Numbered from the stretch's first letter, positions 42,599-51,770 are shown. The stretch: 64,000 bases of DNA from Berkiella_A sp963976875 (GCA_963976875.1 CAXBML010000002.1:1-64000); one strand, 5' to 3'. Numbers and translations are program-made. The notes: generated by a model from the sequence alone, not told the origin.

Positions 42599-43252
42599 TT
42601 AAACGAAAGCTTTTTTACGGTCTCGCACATCAACTTCTTGTTCTATAGGTGCATCGCTGGCAGAAAAGAGAGATTTTTTCTGAATATTGATATCAGACAT
42701 AATGAACTGTTGTCTTTGCTCATCTCTTGGGTTTAGAACATCGGAGTTGAACTCCGGCATAATGCATTCTTGGTATATTTCGTCTGCTTCTTCTTGGGTG
42801 AGAGTGCGATTAGGATCGCCGGCACAGATTTGGTCAATTTTAGTGCTCCAATCATCTTTCATGGCTTGTAAGTAGAGATCTTGTAGCATGGCCCGGGTGC
42901 TGGCAAAGCGAGTATCAAGATCAAAAGCATTTAACACGATATCACCTTGTTTTTGCGTTAAAGTTTGGTTGTATAGATTTTCTATCATAGACTTTCTATC
43001 GTTGATATTTTGAATTTCGTTAATTTTGGATATTAATTCACCTCGCCTTTGGGGGTCATTCATCATTTCGGCTAGTTCGCATTGATATACAGGGTTAGAC
43101 TTAATCACGATTGTCACTTCATCAGGCTCTGGGGTTATCTCGAGGAATTCGGTATTGAGTTGTTCTAATTGTTTGACTAGCGCTTCAGATATCACAGTGC
43201 TTTGACGTCTTCTAGGGTTATATTTGGGTACAGCCTTGAGGCAAAACGTCAT
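42599..43252 (-). CDS. hypothetical protein, effector candidate
   Basis: 217 residues from the ATG at 43252, just after the stop of the upstream gene; a start at 43297 would overlap that gene by 35 bases, and neither start has a good ribosome-binding site. The protein is helical and acidic, with repeated Asn-Asp-Arg features (MMNDPQRRGELISKINEIQNINDRK) and an EEADEIYQECIMPEF helix. No known motif. Co-transcribed with the gene at 43263; the pair is specific to this lineage as far as I can tell. Confidence 0.55.
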   Translation of the reverse strand: MTFCLKAVPKYNPRRRQSTVISEALVKQLEQLNTEFLEITPEPDEVTIVIKSNPVYQCELAEMMNDPQRRGELISKINEIQNINDRKSMIENLYNQTLTQKQGDIVLNAFDLDTRFASTRAMLQDLYLQAMKDDWSTKIDQICAGDPNRTLTQEEADEIYQECIMPEFNSDVLNPRDEQRQQFIMSDINIQKKSLFSASDAPIEQEVDVRDRKKAFV

Positions 43253-43262
43253 AGCAAGTTTA

Positions 43263-44918
43263 CTATGCTTGTTTTTTATTAGGGTGATAGTCATCAATTA
43301 AGCAGGGTGTATATTTTACAGTGGTGGGTTGATCTGATGCAGCGGTGGTTGCTTGAAGCGGTTTTAATTGACCTTCTTGAAAAGCGGGGGTAATGGGGCC
43401 TCCAGCGCGGTCGGGACTAGGGATAAGCTCCCAATTATCGTCGTCGCTTGAGCTTACAGAGACAGGGTGAAATGTGGCTATGAGCTCATCGTCTTCTGAA
43501 TCCTGAGAGACAGCCTGTGCGCAGCTTGGCGCCATGTAACTTTCTATCATCATATTACGAGGTTCTTCGCGGATATAGCGTCTGACACGTACAGCCTCGT
43601 CAGGCTGTACATCGTGGGATTCAACGTGTGCAATCAGACGTTTAGCATGGGCGAGTAGTCTGGTCGTGATTTCCATGTTATCTGCCATGATGCCCACAAT
43701 AATGCGCGCATGCTCTTTGGGCGGTAACAGTGGGAACCATTGATACAAGAAAAGAAAGTTTTTCACAAGATCCGGGTAGGTTGTCACCATTTCTACGGTC
43801 TCTAACTTTTCCAGTATTGCTTGACGGTTATTTCTTAAAAGCATGTGCAAAGGTGGGAATGTCACAAGCTGTTTAGGTGTTTTGCCTAAGCTGGGGTATA
43901 AAAGTGTTTGTCTAAGTTTTAATTTTTGTGTCAGGACTAACAAGCTTTCAACTAAATTATTATCTGACTTTGGTAAAGTTGTGATAAAAGCTTTTCCTAT
44001 GGTTAATCCTTGTTCTACCTTATGGCGCAGTGGTTTGAAAATATCTTTAGGGGTATCTTCTAGAAAAATATTTTCAAAGCGCTGATTATGCACATGGAAT
44101 ATCATAAAAGGATAGAGCGCATTAAAGATCGCATCTTGAATAAAAAAACCTGATACACCTGTGTAATAAGTCACTATGCTGCTGGTAAACTGTGTGCTTG
44201 CTAATACCGCCATTCCCATACCGTAGTGGGCTGCGTTATGGGTTGCAAAGTATGCTGCACGGTGATCGTGACAAAGTGAGGACAAGTTAACTTCATTTAG
44301 CGCTTCTCCCCAGGCCAATGGTTTTAGGGTATATCGGATAGTGGTGCCAACATAAGGCACATATTCCAATGGGGCAAAAAGTGCCATCTTAGTTAAGTAA
44401 TATATCGGGCTCATGATTGCCGCTTTGATGTGTTGAGATTCTTTACATGAGCAGTTTAATGTGACACTGGCAGGTGAATAGGGTAACTCTATACTGCTGG
44501 CATTCATATTGTTAAAAATATTGATAGCGTAAGCATTAATTAATGATCGGGTAAACACAGCGTTTGCCAATATATCCACATAAAAAATATAGTCACCACA
44601 GGTGTTGGATAGTAAAGTTTTCATATGTTCACGTAAAAAGCCATGATAGCCTAAGACAGGTAGTATATAGTAGAGAAAATTATACTCTAAAACATGGGCC
44701 GCTAATCTGCGGGAAGGTGGGTCAAAAATCATTTTGGCTGTTGTAAAAGGAAAGGTAGTGACAGTTTTGAGGCCCTCTATGAATTGTGAGGCCTGGAAGT
44801 TCACCGTTTCATTTGACAGTACTTTACTGGCTGTCCAATGACAAAGTTGGCTGATACCCACTTTTACATCGGTGACAAAACAGGCGGTTCTATGCCAATA
44901 ATATTGAAATACATTCAT
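43263..44918 (-). CDS. hypothetical membrane-associated protein
   Basis: 551 residues with AAGGGG before the ATG. Several weakly hydrophobic stretches (about 75-100, 115-135, 175-200, 230-290) suggest membrane contact; the C-terminal 110 residues are acidic and Ser-rich (SQDSEDDELIATF; SSSDDDNWELIPSPD). Many His, Tyr and Cys residues, with CSC near 153. No known family. First gene of a two-gene operon. Composition of the tail (acidic/Ser) resembles that of the protein at 30895. Confidence 0.55.
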   Translation of the reverse strand: MNVFQYYWHRTACFVTDVKVGISQLCHWTASKVLSNETVNFQASQFIEGLKTVTTFPFTTAKMIFDPPSRRLAAHVLEYNFLYYILPVLGYHGFLREHMKTLLSNTCGDYIFYVDILANAVFTRSLINAYAINIFNNMNASSIELPYSPASVTLNCSCKESQHIKAAIMSPIYYLTKMALFAPLEYVPYVGTTIRYTLKPLAWGEALNEVNLSSLCHDHRAAYFATHNAAHYGMGMAVLASTQFTSSIVTYYTGVSGFFIQDAIFNALYPFMIFHVHNQRFENIFLEDTPKDIFKPLRHKVEQGLTIGKAFITTLPKSDNNLVESLLVLTQKLKLRQTLLYPSLGKTPKQLVTFPPLHMLLRNNRQAILEKLETVEMVTTYPDLVKNFLFLYQWFPLLPPKEHARIIVGIMADNMEITTRLLAHAKRLIAHVESHDVQPDEAVRVRRYIREEPRNMMIESYMAPSCAQAVSQDSEDDELIATFHPVSVSSSDDDNWELIPSPDRAGGPITPAFQEGQLKPLQATTAASDQPTTVKYTPCLIDDYHPNKKQA

Positions 44919-44962
44919 CGTTAACCCCTTATATCCTTAAAGAGGCGCGATGTAAAACTACA

Positions 44963-45742
44963 TTATTTTTTCACAATTTCTGCAAAGTGCTCAGCCCACA
45001 ACTTTGTGGCCGCAATAGTTGCAACAGGTAAAATAATAAAATTCACAACAGGCACCAAGGTTAAACTGAAGACTGCAATGCCAAATCCATAGCTGAGCAT
45101 TCTTCTTTCTTTTACACGTATATTTAATTCTTTTACTTTTATGTTGCGGTTATCCGCAGCAAAATCTAGATATTGAAATGCAAGCATCCAGGCGCCAAAC
45201 AAATACAATATACCGGTAGAAATAATATTGGCAACGGGGATAAAATATAAAACAAAACAGAGCAGCCCAATGAGTATGAGCCTGGGTAAATAGTAGAACC
45301 ATTTATGTATTTCACGTAAGACGGAATGTGCGATCAGCTTAAAAGTAGAAATGGGCTTGGGCTCATATTGGTTAATGTTTTTGTCGATGCTTTCGCAGAG
45401 TAGTCCATTGAAAGGTGAGGCAATAAGATTAGCCGTGAGTGAACCGAATATTGAAAATAAAAAAGCAAACAAGGCAAACCAAATAATACCCAGCAGCCAT
45501 TTTAGACCGGTGAGCGCCCAGTTTAAAAATCCTTCCAACCAAGAGAGCCAGGAAGGTAGTGTCGCGGGCTGTAACAAGCTATCTAGCTTGCTGGTGCTGA
45601 CCTCGTAACCCCAGTAGAAAGCAATAATGAAAATTCCAATATTAATGCATATGGGGATTAGAACAAACTTTCTGGCTGCTGGGTGGAACAGATACCTAAA
45701 GCCAAAAAAAATGTAACCAGCACCAATGAGAAGTTGTTTCAT
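44963..45742 (-). CDS. cysZ: CysZ-like sulfate transporter (EI24 domain)
   Basis: 259 residues with four or more membrane segments (about 20-45, 65-105, 145-190, 210-245). FGFRYLFHPAARKFVLIPICINI and ANLIASPFNGLLCESID are signature segments of the CysZ/EI24 family, whose bacterial members import sulfate for cysteine synthesis. AGGATT precedes the ATG. Other cys genes are not in the window. Confidence 0.85.
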   Translation of the reverse strand: MKQLLIGAGYIFFGFRYLFHPAARKFVLIPICINIGIFIIAFYWGYEVSTSKLDSLLQPATLPSWLSWLEGFLNWALTGLKWLLGIIWFALFAFLFSIFGSLTANLIASPFNGLLCESIDKNINQYEPKPISTFKLIAHSVLREIHKWFYYLPRLILIGLLCFVLYFIPVANIISTGILYLFGAWMLAFQYLDFAADNRNIKVKELNIRVKERRMLSYGFGIAVFSLTLVPVVNFIILPVATIAATKLWAEHFAEIVKK

Positions 45743-45898
45743 GCTAATCCTATGAGTAGGGTTTTCAAAAAGCGGATAATTTCATCATAACTGCTTTTAG
45801 TCTCGTTTTCGACAGCAAAAATCTTTACTATCGAAAAGAGCAAGCTATAATGTCAGCAACTATTTTGTTTGGTTTTTAACTTATTATTGGAGTATGTG

Positions 45899-47176
45899 GT
45901 GAAGCATTTTGGAATAGATTCAAAGATAGAGTTGTCACAAGAGTTAGTTGCAAACGCGTGTAATGGCAAGCAAGATTACAGAATGGAAGGCGAATATTTT
46001 GGAGGGGCGGAATTCAAAGGGCCTCGTGCAACTCAAGAAGACAGAATGATAGCGCATCGTTTTTCTGATCTACAGACATCTGCGTATATTGGAAGGGATG
46101 AAGCAGAGCATGAAGCGCTCATTAAAGAGACATTTTCAGCGCTCACAAAAAAAGCCTCGAAGAAAGCAGTGCCTGATGGATCTACTGCAATTAGCGCTTG
46201 GATTGATCCTAAAAGTAAAACAGTCTGGTCAGCGAGTCTAGGGGACTCAGAAGTATTTGCCGTTGTTCTAGATAAAGAAGGCGCGACCAAAACTGTGGCT
46301 TCATTAAATGAAATGCATAATCCAAATGAGGCACACGAAATAGCGCGTATCACGTCATTGGCGGCAAGTCAGGATAAAAAGTTTGAAACCTTGGTAAAAA
46401 ATGGACGGTTGAATGGCATGTTGGCTGTGAGTCGTGCATTTGGCGATCATCGTTTTGAGGAATTTGGCTTATTGCATACACCCAGTATAAAAAAGCATGA
46501 ATTTAATTATTTAGAAGAAGGTGATAGGCTTTTTGTTATTGTGGCTTGTGATGGATTAACTGAATATAATCCTAAGTTTGGACTTGAGTGCTTATCAAAA
46601 GAAGATATTGGAAATGTAATTGCTAAGCATCGTGATAAAAAGTTTGGCAAGCTCGCAGAATTGCTGGTGACAGCAGCTAATGCAAGAGGCTCTAGAGACA
46701 ATATTTCTGCCCAAGTGACAGAATTAACCCACGCTTGCGTGAAAGAGGCAAACCCATTTATGTTGTCTGTCTTTGATGGGCATGGTGGACAAAAAACAGC
46801 GCAATTATTACAAGAGAAATTTACCAAAGCATATTTGAAATGCTTAGCAAAATTTGAGCCTGCTATCTTAGGTGAGCCGCCTTTTATAAAAGAAGAATTA
46901 TCGGCAACGCCTATTATTGACTGGGATGCATTAGATGGCGTATCAACTGAAGAGTTGCCAGAACCTGTGGTGCCGGACGAAGCAGCAAGGGAGAAGCAAG
47001 CTGAGCAAGAGTTAGAAGCAGCAGATGAGAAACAAGTAGAACAAAGGGCAGAAGGGAAAGAGGATATTAGGTTGTCGTCACCTGTTTTGGTTGCGGCTTT
47101 TGAGGCGCGGCAACAAAGCGTGACACCGGTGAAGCCCAGGCCTAAATCCACGTTGAAAAGAACACATCGGATGTAA
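45899..47176 (+). CDS. PP2C-type protein phosphatase with relocated DGHGG motif
   Basis: 425 residues from the GTG at 45899 (GGAG six bases upstream). All PP2C motifs are present but in an unusual order: RATQEDR (43-49), DGSTA (93-97), SLGDSEV (113-119), GMLAVSRAFGD (173-183), VACDGLTEY (215-223) and GSRDNIS (264-270), and only then FMLSVFDGHGGQKTAQLL (287-304). In ordinary PP2C proteins the DGHGG strand, whose Asp and Gly bind the metals, directly follows QEDR. Here that segment sits after the RDN strand. With all metal-binding Asp residues kept, the enzyme is probably active on phospho-Ser/Thr. A Glu/Lys-rich tail with SPVL and basic end follows. The gene has no kinase next to it, but two kinases lie within 36 kb. 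Confidence 0.85.
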   Translation: MKHFGIDSKIELSQELVANACNGKQDYRMEGEYFGGAEFKGPRATQEDRMIAHRFSDLQTSAYIGRDEAEHEALIKETFSALTKKASKKAVPDGSTAISAWIDPKSKTVWSASLGDSEVFAVVLDKEGATKTVASLNEMHNPNEAHEIARITSLAASQDKKFETLVKNGRLNGMLAVSRAFGDHRFEEFGLLHTPSIKKHEFNYLEEGDRLFVIVACDGLTEYNPKFGLECLSKEDIGNVIAKHRDKKFGKLAELLVTAANARGSRDNISAQVTELTHACVKEANPFMLSVFDGHGGQKTAQLLQEKFTKAYLKCLAKFEPAILGEPPFIKEELSATPIIDWDALDGVSTEELPEPVVPDEAAREKQAEQELEAADEKQVEQRAEGKEDIRLSSPVLVAAFEARQQSVTPVKPRPKSTLKRTHRM

Positions 47177-47198
47177 CTAACCCAAAAATCTCGTTCTG

Positions 47199-47223
47199 TC
47201 ATGCCAGCCTTCGCTGGCGTGAT
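47199..47223. repeat. extragenic palindrome
   Basis: TCATGCCAGC pairs with GCTGGCGTGA (one G-U) around CTTC. It is of the widespread TCATGCCAGC-type palindrome seen between genes in many proteobacteria. Confidence 0.55.
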
Positions 47224-47261
47224 AGTTTCACTTTCAGTCGAGATCTGGAATATCAACGCAG

Positions 47262-47318
47262 CACTTTCCTTCTCCTGATGTCAGGAGAAAGTGGCCCGTA
47301 GGGTCGGGTGAGGTTAGA
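47262..47318. repeat. REP-like extragenic palindrome with conserved tail
   Basis: CTTTCCTTCTCCTGA pairs with TCAGGAGAAAG, followed by GGCCCGTAGGGTCGGGTGAG and GTTAGAT. The tail matches that at 6385-6402. Confidence 0.5.
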
Positions 47319-47349
47319 TAGTTCCCACAACGGTTTAACTTAATACCCA

Positions 47350-47388
47350 CAAAAAAGCCCAACGGTATTAATGTTGGGCTTTTTTATT
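47350..47388. terminator. bidirectional intrinsic terminator
   Basis: AAAAAAGCCCAAC pairs with GTTGGGCTTTTTT around GGTATTAAT, between the convergent phosphatase gene and the gene at 47405. Confidence 0.9.
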
Positions 47389-47404
47389 TCGCTCAGTATA
47401 ATCT

Positions 47405-48004
47405 TTATTTATGTGGCTTTCCACCACGACCAACTTTTTTCCATGCATCAGGATCATCTTTAGACGCTTCTGTTTGCGCTTGCTGCATTCTTTGAGCAAA
47501 CTCAACATTAGCTGTGACGTCAGCTCTTTTTAAGTGATGTTGATATTGTTGGGCTAGGGTTCTTTGGAAGCCACCAACATTACCTCTAGAATTAAAAAAT
47601 CCAGTTTGAGGATTGTTATCAACGCCCTCTAGCTCACTCTTTTCTGCTGCAGCCATTGGTGCAAACTGAGGCTTATATTTATCATGGCCGTGAAAAGCTT
47701 GTTCAGCAAATAAACGATCTAATCTTTGTGCATAGCTTCTATCATATTGCTCTAATAAAGGCGCCATTTTGGCATCAAGAAATTGATTTTTATGGGCTTC
47801 TTGTTCTTCCGCTGTTGCTTCTCGAGCGCTAAACTGAAAATAACTATCTCTGGTATGTGTTAAGGGCACATAAGTCTCTAATATTTGATCTGGGCTAGGT
47901 AGAGGACAGTCCGATCCAGAAATTTTTGCATTAGCAGCCATTTCTGAGTAGATGCTGTTGTAACGATCTTGTATGGTTTGTTGCTCTGGTCCATGCATTG
48001 CCAT
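47405..48004 (-). CDS. hypothetical protein, effector candidate
   Basis: 199 residues with a very good ribosome-binding site (AAGGAGATTAATC before the ATG). It is hydrophilic, Gln/Ala/Glu-rich and helical (TAEEQEAHKNQFLDAKMAPLLEQYDRSYAQRLDRL), with a short Gly/Lys tail (KVGRGGKPHK). No signal peptide, membrane span or motif that I recognise. Confidence 0.6.
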   Translation of the reverse strand: MAMHGPEQQTIQDRYNSIYSEMAANAKISGSDCPLPSPDQILETYVPLTHTRDSYFQFSAREATAEEQEAHKNQFLDAKMAPLLEQYDRSYAQRLDRLFAEQAFHGHDKYKPQFAPMAAAEKSELEGVDNNPQTGFFNSRGNVGGFQRTLAQQYQHHLKRADVTANVEFAQRMQQAQTEASKDDPDAWKKVGRGGKPHK

Positions 48005-48387
48005 GATTAATCTCCTTGATTTTCAGACTACATATTCATTGGACAATCACCGTAATAGCTTGTCCACATTTCCTATGGGGTGAAATTACATTGCCACATT
48101 AACAATCGTGTTGCCAACATAGAATGTTTTACACTGCAACAGAAAATTTCAATTCGTTGATTTTATTGAGTTATTTTTATAATTAGATTGTGAACAAGTC
48201 TCGCGTTAATACTGGAATAAAGATCAGTAAGCTGATCGCTAGTGCAGTATTTAAAGAATAAGGGCTTTCCCCATGAGCAAGACAGTCCCTTACATATGTC
48301 GAAGTAAGCATTTTTCTGATAGCAAAAACTTAGAGCTCTGACATAATTGGGCCTGTGTATTAATTTTATATTTTAAGGTAACTCAAA
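48005..48387. other. intergenic region
   Basis: 383 bases between divergent genes. A small palindrome GATCAG-taag-CTGATC lies at about 48221-48236. No gene or further structure is evident; promoters for both flanking genes should be here. Confidence 0.35.
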
Positions 48388-48681
48388 ATGTATTATAGAC
48401 TGACGCAAGAACAGGTTGATAAATTTAAACGTGCTTATGAGTATGAATCACATTTGCCTCGGAAAGAGCTCGAGGGTGATGCCGTAATAAAAAAAATGAA
48501 AGCAAGCTGGAGCAAACGAGATTGTATTGCATATCAGAAGTTTGTGAAAGAGCATATGACTCAAGGTCAGGCTATGATTTTTAGCAAAGTGACAGAAAAT
48601 GCCGTTTCAGTGGTAGAAGCCGTAGAGGCAGATAATGCTGGAGAGAAGGTGAGTAAATCAGGCTGTTGTATTGTGATGTGA
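48388..48681 (+). CDS. small protein ending in a CaaX prenylation box
   Basis: 97 residues. The body is charged and helical (YYRLTQEQVDKFKRAYEYES; SKRDCIAYQKFVKEHMTQGQ) and the C-terminus reads EKVSKSGCCIVM. The last four residues, CIVM, form a CaaX box with Met at the X position, favouring farnesylation by eukaryotic prenyltransferase; the preceding Cys could be palmitoylated, as in Ras proteins (N-Ras ends CVVM). Bacteria lack CaaX prenylation, but Legionella effectors use host prenylation for membrane targeting. AAGG lies upstream of the ATG, and a strong terminator follows, so the reading frame end is well defined. Effector status is inferred from the motif; the helical domain is unassigned. 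Confidence 0.7.
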   Translation: MYYRLTQEQVDKFKRAYEYESHLPRKELEGDAVIKKMKASWSKRDCIAYQKFVKEHMTQGQAMIFSKVTENAVSVVEAVEADNAGEKVSKSGCCIVM

Positions 48682-48689
48682 TACGCGAG

Positions 48690-48729
48690 GCGAACCAACG
48701 CCCACTTTTTGAAGTGGGCGTTGATTCGC
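48690..48729. terminator. long hairpin between convergent genes
   Basis: GCGAA-cc-AACGCCCACTT pairs with AAGTGGGCGTT-ga-TTCGC, a 16-pair stem with one internal mismatch loop. It separates the CaaX gene from tex. Confidence 0.85.
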
Positions 48730-48743
48730 TGCGCGCTTCCTAT

Positions 48744-51059
48744 CTACTTCTGCATCGCATCTAACAAGGCTTGCCCTAAATTAGAATGTCCTGCAGGTTG
48801 TTGTTTGCCTCTGCCTTTAGATTTGCCCGCATTATTATTTCTATTGTTAGAAGCGTGGGCTTTATGCTGCTGAGCGCCTCTGGCTTCTTTAGGCTGATTG
48901 TCTTGTTTCGCTTGTAGGCGTAAAGATAGCTGAATACGCTTACGCTGAACATCAACATCTAATACACGTACTTTGACAATTTGACCTACTTTAACCACAT
49001 CACTCGGATCGGATATATATTGAGTCGACATCTCAGAAATATGCACTAAGCCATCTTGATGCACTCCGATATCGACAAAGGCACCGAATTTGGTGACATT
49101 GGTCACTTGCCCTTCTAATAGTAAGTCAGGCTTTAAATCTTTTAAGGTATCAATACCATCAGTAAATTTGGCCATCTTGAACTCAGGGCGAGGGTCGCGC
49201 CCTGGTTTAGATAATTCGCTTAAAATATCTTGTATTGTTACAACCCCAAAATTATCATCAGAAAAATCATTGGCTTTAATAGACTTTAATGCTTCAGTGT
49301 TACCCATTAAGTTTTGAATGGATAAGTCTGTTTTGGCTAATATTTTCTCTACGACAGAGTAGGTTTCAGGGTGGACGGCAGAAGCATCCAAGGGATTATC
49401 GCCCTTCATAATGCGTAAGAAACCAATGGCTTGTTCATAAGTTTTTTGCCCAAGCCTAGGTACTTTTTTGATCTCTTCTCGATTTGCAAAACGGCCGTTT
49501 TCTTCTCGGTAGGCAACCAAGTTTTTCGCTACGGTTTCATTTAAGCCCGCAATGCTTTTTAATAGTGGGACAGAAGCCGTGTTGACGTCGGCGCCCACAG
49601 AGTTTACGCAATCTTCTACGACATTTTCTAGGCTTTTACCTAATTTGACTTGATTCACATCATGTTGATACTGACCAACACCAATGGCTTTAGGATCGAT
49701 TTTTACCAGTTCAGCCAAAGGATCTTGCAGGCGTCTGGCGATAGAGACAGCGCCTCTAAAACTAACGTCTAAATCAGGAAATTCTTTCGCGGCTAATTCG
49801 GAGGCAGAATAAACCGAGGCGCCGGCTTCAGATATCATAATTTTCGTTAAAGCTAATTCAGGGTGTGCTTTCATTAAGTCTGCTGTTAGCTTATCTGTCT
49901 CTCTAGAGGCAGTACCATTTCCGATACTGACCAGAGAAACTTTATGTTCCGCACAAAGCTTTGCCAAGATAGTCATAGACTCTTTCCACTGATTTCTAGG
50001 GGCGTGTGGGAAGATGGTGGTATGGCTTAGGAGCTTGCCGGTTTCATCTATCACAACAACTTTAACGCCTGTTCTTAGGCCAGGGTCAAGTCCTAATACA
50101 GCCTTGTGTCCTGCAGGAGATGCCATTAATAAGTGGTGAAGATTTTCAGCAAAAACCTGAATCGCATCAAGTTCTGCAGATTCTCTAAGTCTCGTCATCA
50201 AGTCAATATCTATTTTTAGTTTTAACTTAGTTTTCCAAGCCCACTCTACGGTTTGAGCTAACCAAATATCAGCGGGACGATTTTGCATGCTGATATCAAA
50301 GGCTTTAGCAATTTTTTGTTCTAAAGTATGTGCTTGCTCATCGGTTAGCGTAATATTAATGCGCAGCACTTTTTCTTTTTGACCACGGAATATTGCTAAT
50401 GCACGATGGGAGGGCACTTTTTTGATGGGTTCCTGATATTCAAAATAATCTTGGAATTTAGCCCCTTGTGCTTTTTGTGCTTCAATAACTTGACTCGTTA
50501 AGATGGCTTCTTGCCAAACGGTTTCACGCAAAGTGTTAATTAAGTCGGCATTTTCACTAAAGCGTTCAATCAAGATGTGTCTTGCACCCATTAGGGCTTC
50601 TTCAGCTGTTTTGATTTCTTTTTCTGGATTAAGGTATTCACCAGCGAGTGTTTTAGGCTCGTGATTTGGGTCGGATAATAAAGTATCGGCTAATTTTTCT
50701 AAACCGGCTTCAATCGCGATCTGTGCTTTCGTGCGACGCTTAGGTTTATAAGGTAAATATAAATCTTCCAAACGGGCTTTATTATCTGCCGCTAAAATTG
50801 ATTTTTCTAATTCTGGAGTCAGTTTTTTTTGTTCTTTAATGCTAGAGAGAATCGTTTGCCGGCGTTCTTCTAGTTCAGTTAAGTAGGTAAGTCTTTCTTC
50901 TAGAGTACGTAAATCTGTATCTGTGAGGGTGCCCGTTACTTCTTTTCGGTATCGAGCAATAAACGGCACTGTGGCACCTTCATTGAGTAAATTAACTGCG
51001 GCAGTGACTTGCCATTCCTTTACATTTAGCTCTTCAGACAGAATTTTGTTGATATCCAT
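48744..51059 (-). CDS. tex: transcription accessory protein Tex
   Basis: 771 residues, full length. In order: N-terminal helical domain (1-~190), YqgF/RNase H-like domain (~325-450; VLGLDPGLRTGVKVVVID), helix-hairpin-helix region (~480-560; VPLLKSIAGLNETVAKNLV) and an S1 RNA-binding domain (~650-720; GQVTNVTKFGAFVDIGVHQDGLVHISEM). A Gly/Asn/Lys-rich disordered tail follows. Tex binds RNA and affects transcription; it is widely conserved. Monocistronic. Confidence 0.95.
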   Translation of the reverse strand: MDINKILSEELNVKEWQVTAAVNLLNEGATVPFIARYRKEVTGTLTDTDLRTLEERLTYLTELEERRQTILSSIKEQKKLTPELEKSILAADNKARLEDLYLPYKPKRRTKAQIAIEAGLEKLADTLLSDPNHEPKTLAGEYLNPEKEIKTAEEALMGARHILIERFSENADLINTLRETVWQEAILTSQVIEAQKAQGAKFQDYFEYQEPIKKVPSHRALAIFRGQKEKVLRINITLTDEQAHTLEQKIAKAFDISMQNRPADIWLAQTVEWAWKTKLKLKIDIDLMTRLRESAELDAIQVFAENLHHLLMASPAGHKAVLGLDPGLRTGVKVVVIDETGKLLSHTTIFPHAPRNQWKESMTILAKLCAEHKVSLVSIGNGTASRETDKLTADLMKAHPELALTKIMISEAGASVYSASELAAKEFPDLDVSFRGAVSIARRLQDPLAELVKIDPKAIGVGQYQHDVNQVKLGKSLENVVEDCVNSVGADVNTASVPLLKSIAGLNETVAKNLVAYREENGRFANREEIKKVPRLGQKTYEQAIGFLRIMKGDNPLDASAVHPETYSVVEKILAKTDLSIQNLMGNTEALKSIKANDFSDDNFGVVTIQDILSELSKPGRDPRPEFKMAKFTDGIDTLKDLKPDLLLEGQVTNVTKFGAFVDIGVHQDGLVHISEMSTQYISDPSDVVKVGQIVKVRVLDVDVQRKRIQLSLRLQAKQDNQPKEARGAQQHKAHASNNRNNNAGKSKGRGKQQPAGHSNLGQALLDAMQK

Positions 51060-51224
51060 AGATGTAGCACTGACCTTATAATTTAATTAAGCGCTGAGTT
51101 TAATCAAACTGGCTTCAAAAAGCGATATTGATATCTGCAAGATTTCATGCTTTGCCGTAAATTACATGAAGTTTTAAGAAAAAATGCTATTGGTTATAAA
51201 GCTAAGCTATATTTTATTGCTATA

Positions 51225-51770
51225 TTAACGCCTACGTCCGTACTCAATTTTGGGGTAGCTTCTTTGAAAATCAGCCCTTGGTGAGCGTGTATTGTTTCTG
51301 TCTCGTCGCAGCTGAGCATCACGTTCAGCACTTTCTATCCGACGATCCAGTGAATATTGATTTCCTTCAGCATTGCGCAACTCCTGTTGCGAACGAATAA
51401 GTTCACTTTCAGCTCTGAGGCGTTCAAATGATTGATTACCATATGGCGTATCCTGGCCAGGTGCAAAACGCTTGTGATCTTGTCTGGCGCGTTGTAAATT
51501 CTGACGAGCCTCTTCAGTTTTTCTGTCTGCCTGACGTTTTTGAGCCTCTAGCCGCGCCTCAGGGTGATTTGTTTGAGGCGAATGAGAGTGTTCATGCTCA
51601 ATCGTTTTGGGCAGATTTTTAGCTGTAGCGATAGGGGGAAATACAAGCAAAACCAATAGGACACCCAAGATCGCTTTCGTTCCTAACCATTGATTTAAAA
51701 GAGTTTTTTTATGTGCCGGCATAAAGTACGCCTTAATTTTATGAATGAAATAACCTAACTGGTTAGACAA
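51225..51770 (-). CDS. hypothetical protein with signal anchor and charged coiled coil
   Basis: 181 residues (or 165 if the ATG at 51722 is used). A hydrophobic segment at about 33-50 (AILGVLLVLLVFPPIATA) is a signal peptide or anchor. The mature part is very rich in Arg, Gln, Glu and Asn (ARLEAQKRQADRKTEEARQ; RRIESAERDAQLRRDRN) and should form a helical coil ending in an RRR tail. Probably periplasmic. No family recognised. Confidence 0.55.
   Translation of the reverse strand: MSNQLGYFIHKIKAYFMPAHKKTLLNQWLGTKAILGVLLVLLVFPPIATAKNLPKTIEHEHSHSPQTNHPEARLEAQKRQADRKTEEARQNLQRARQDHKRFAPGQDTPYGNQSFERLRAESELIRSQQELRNAEGNQYSLDRRIESAERDAQLRRDRNNTRSPRADFQRSYPKIEYGRRR

Noticed and set aside
46507..47256. 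249-residue minus-strand frame
   Set aside because: It lies antisense to the phosphatase gene, which has clear PP2C motifs in the plus frame.
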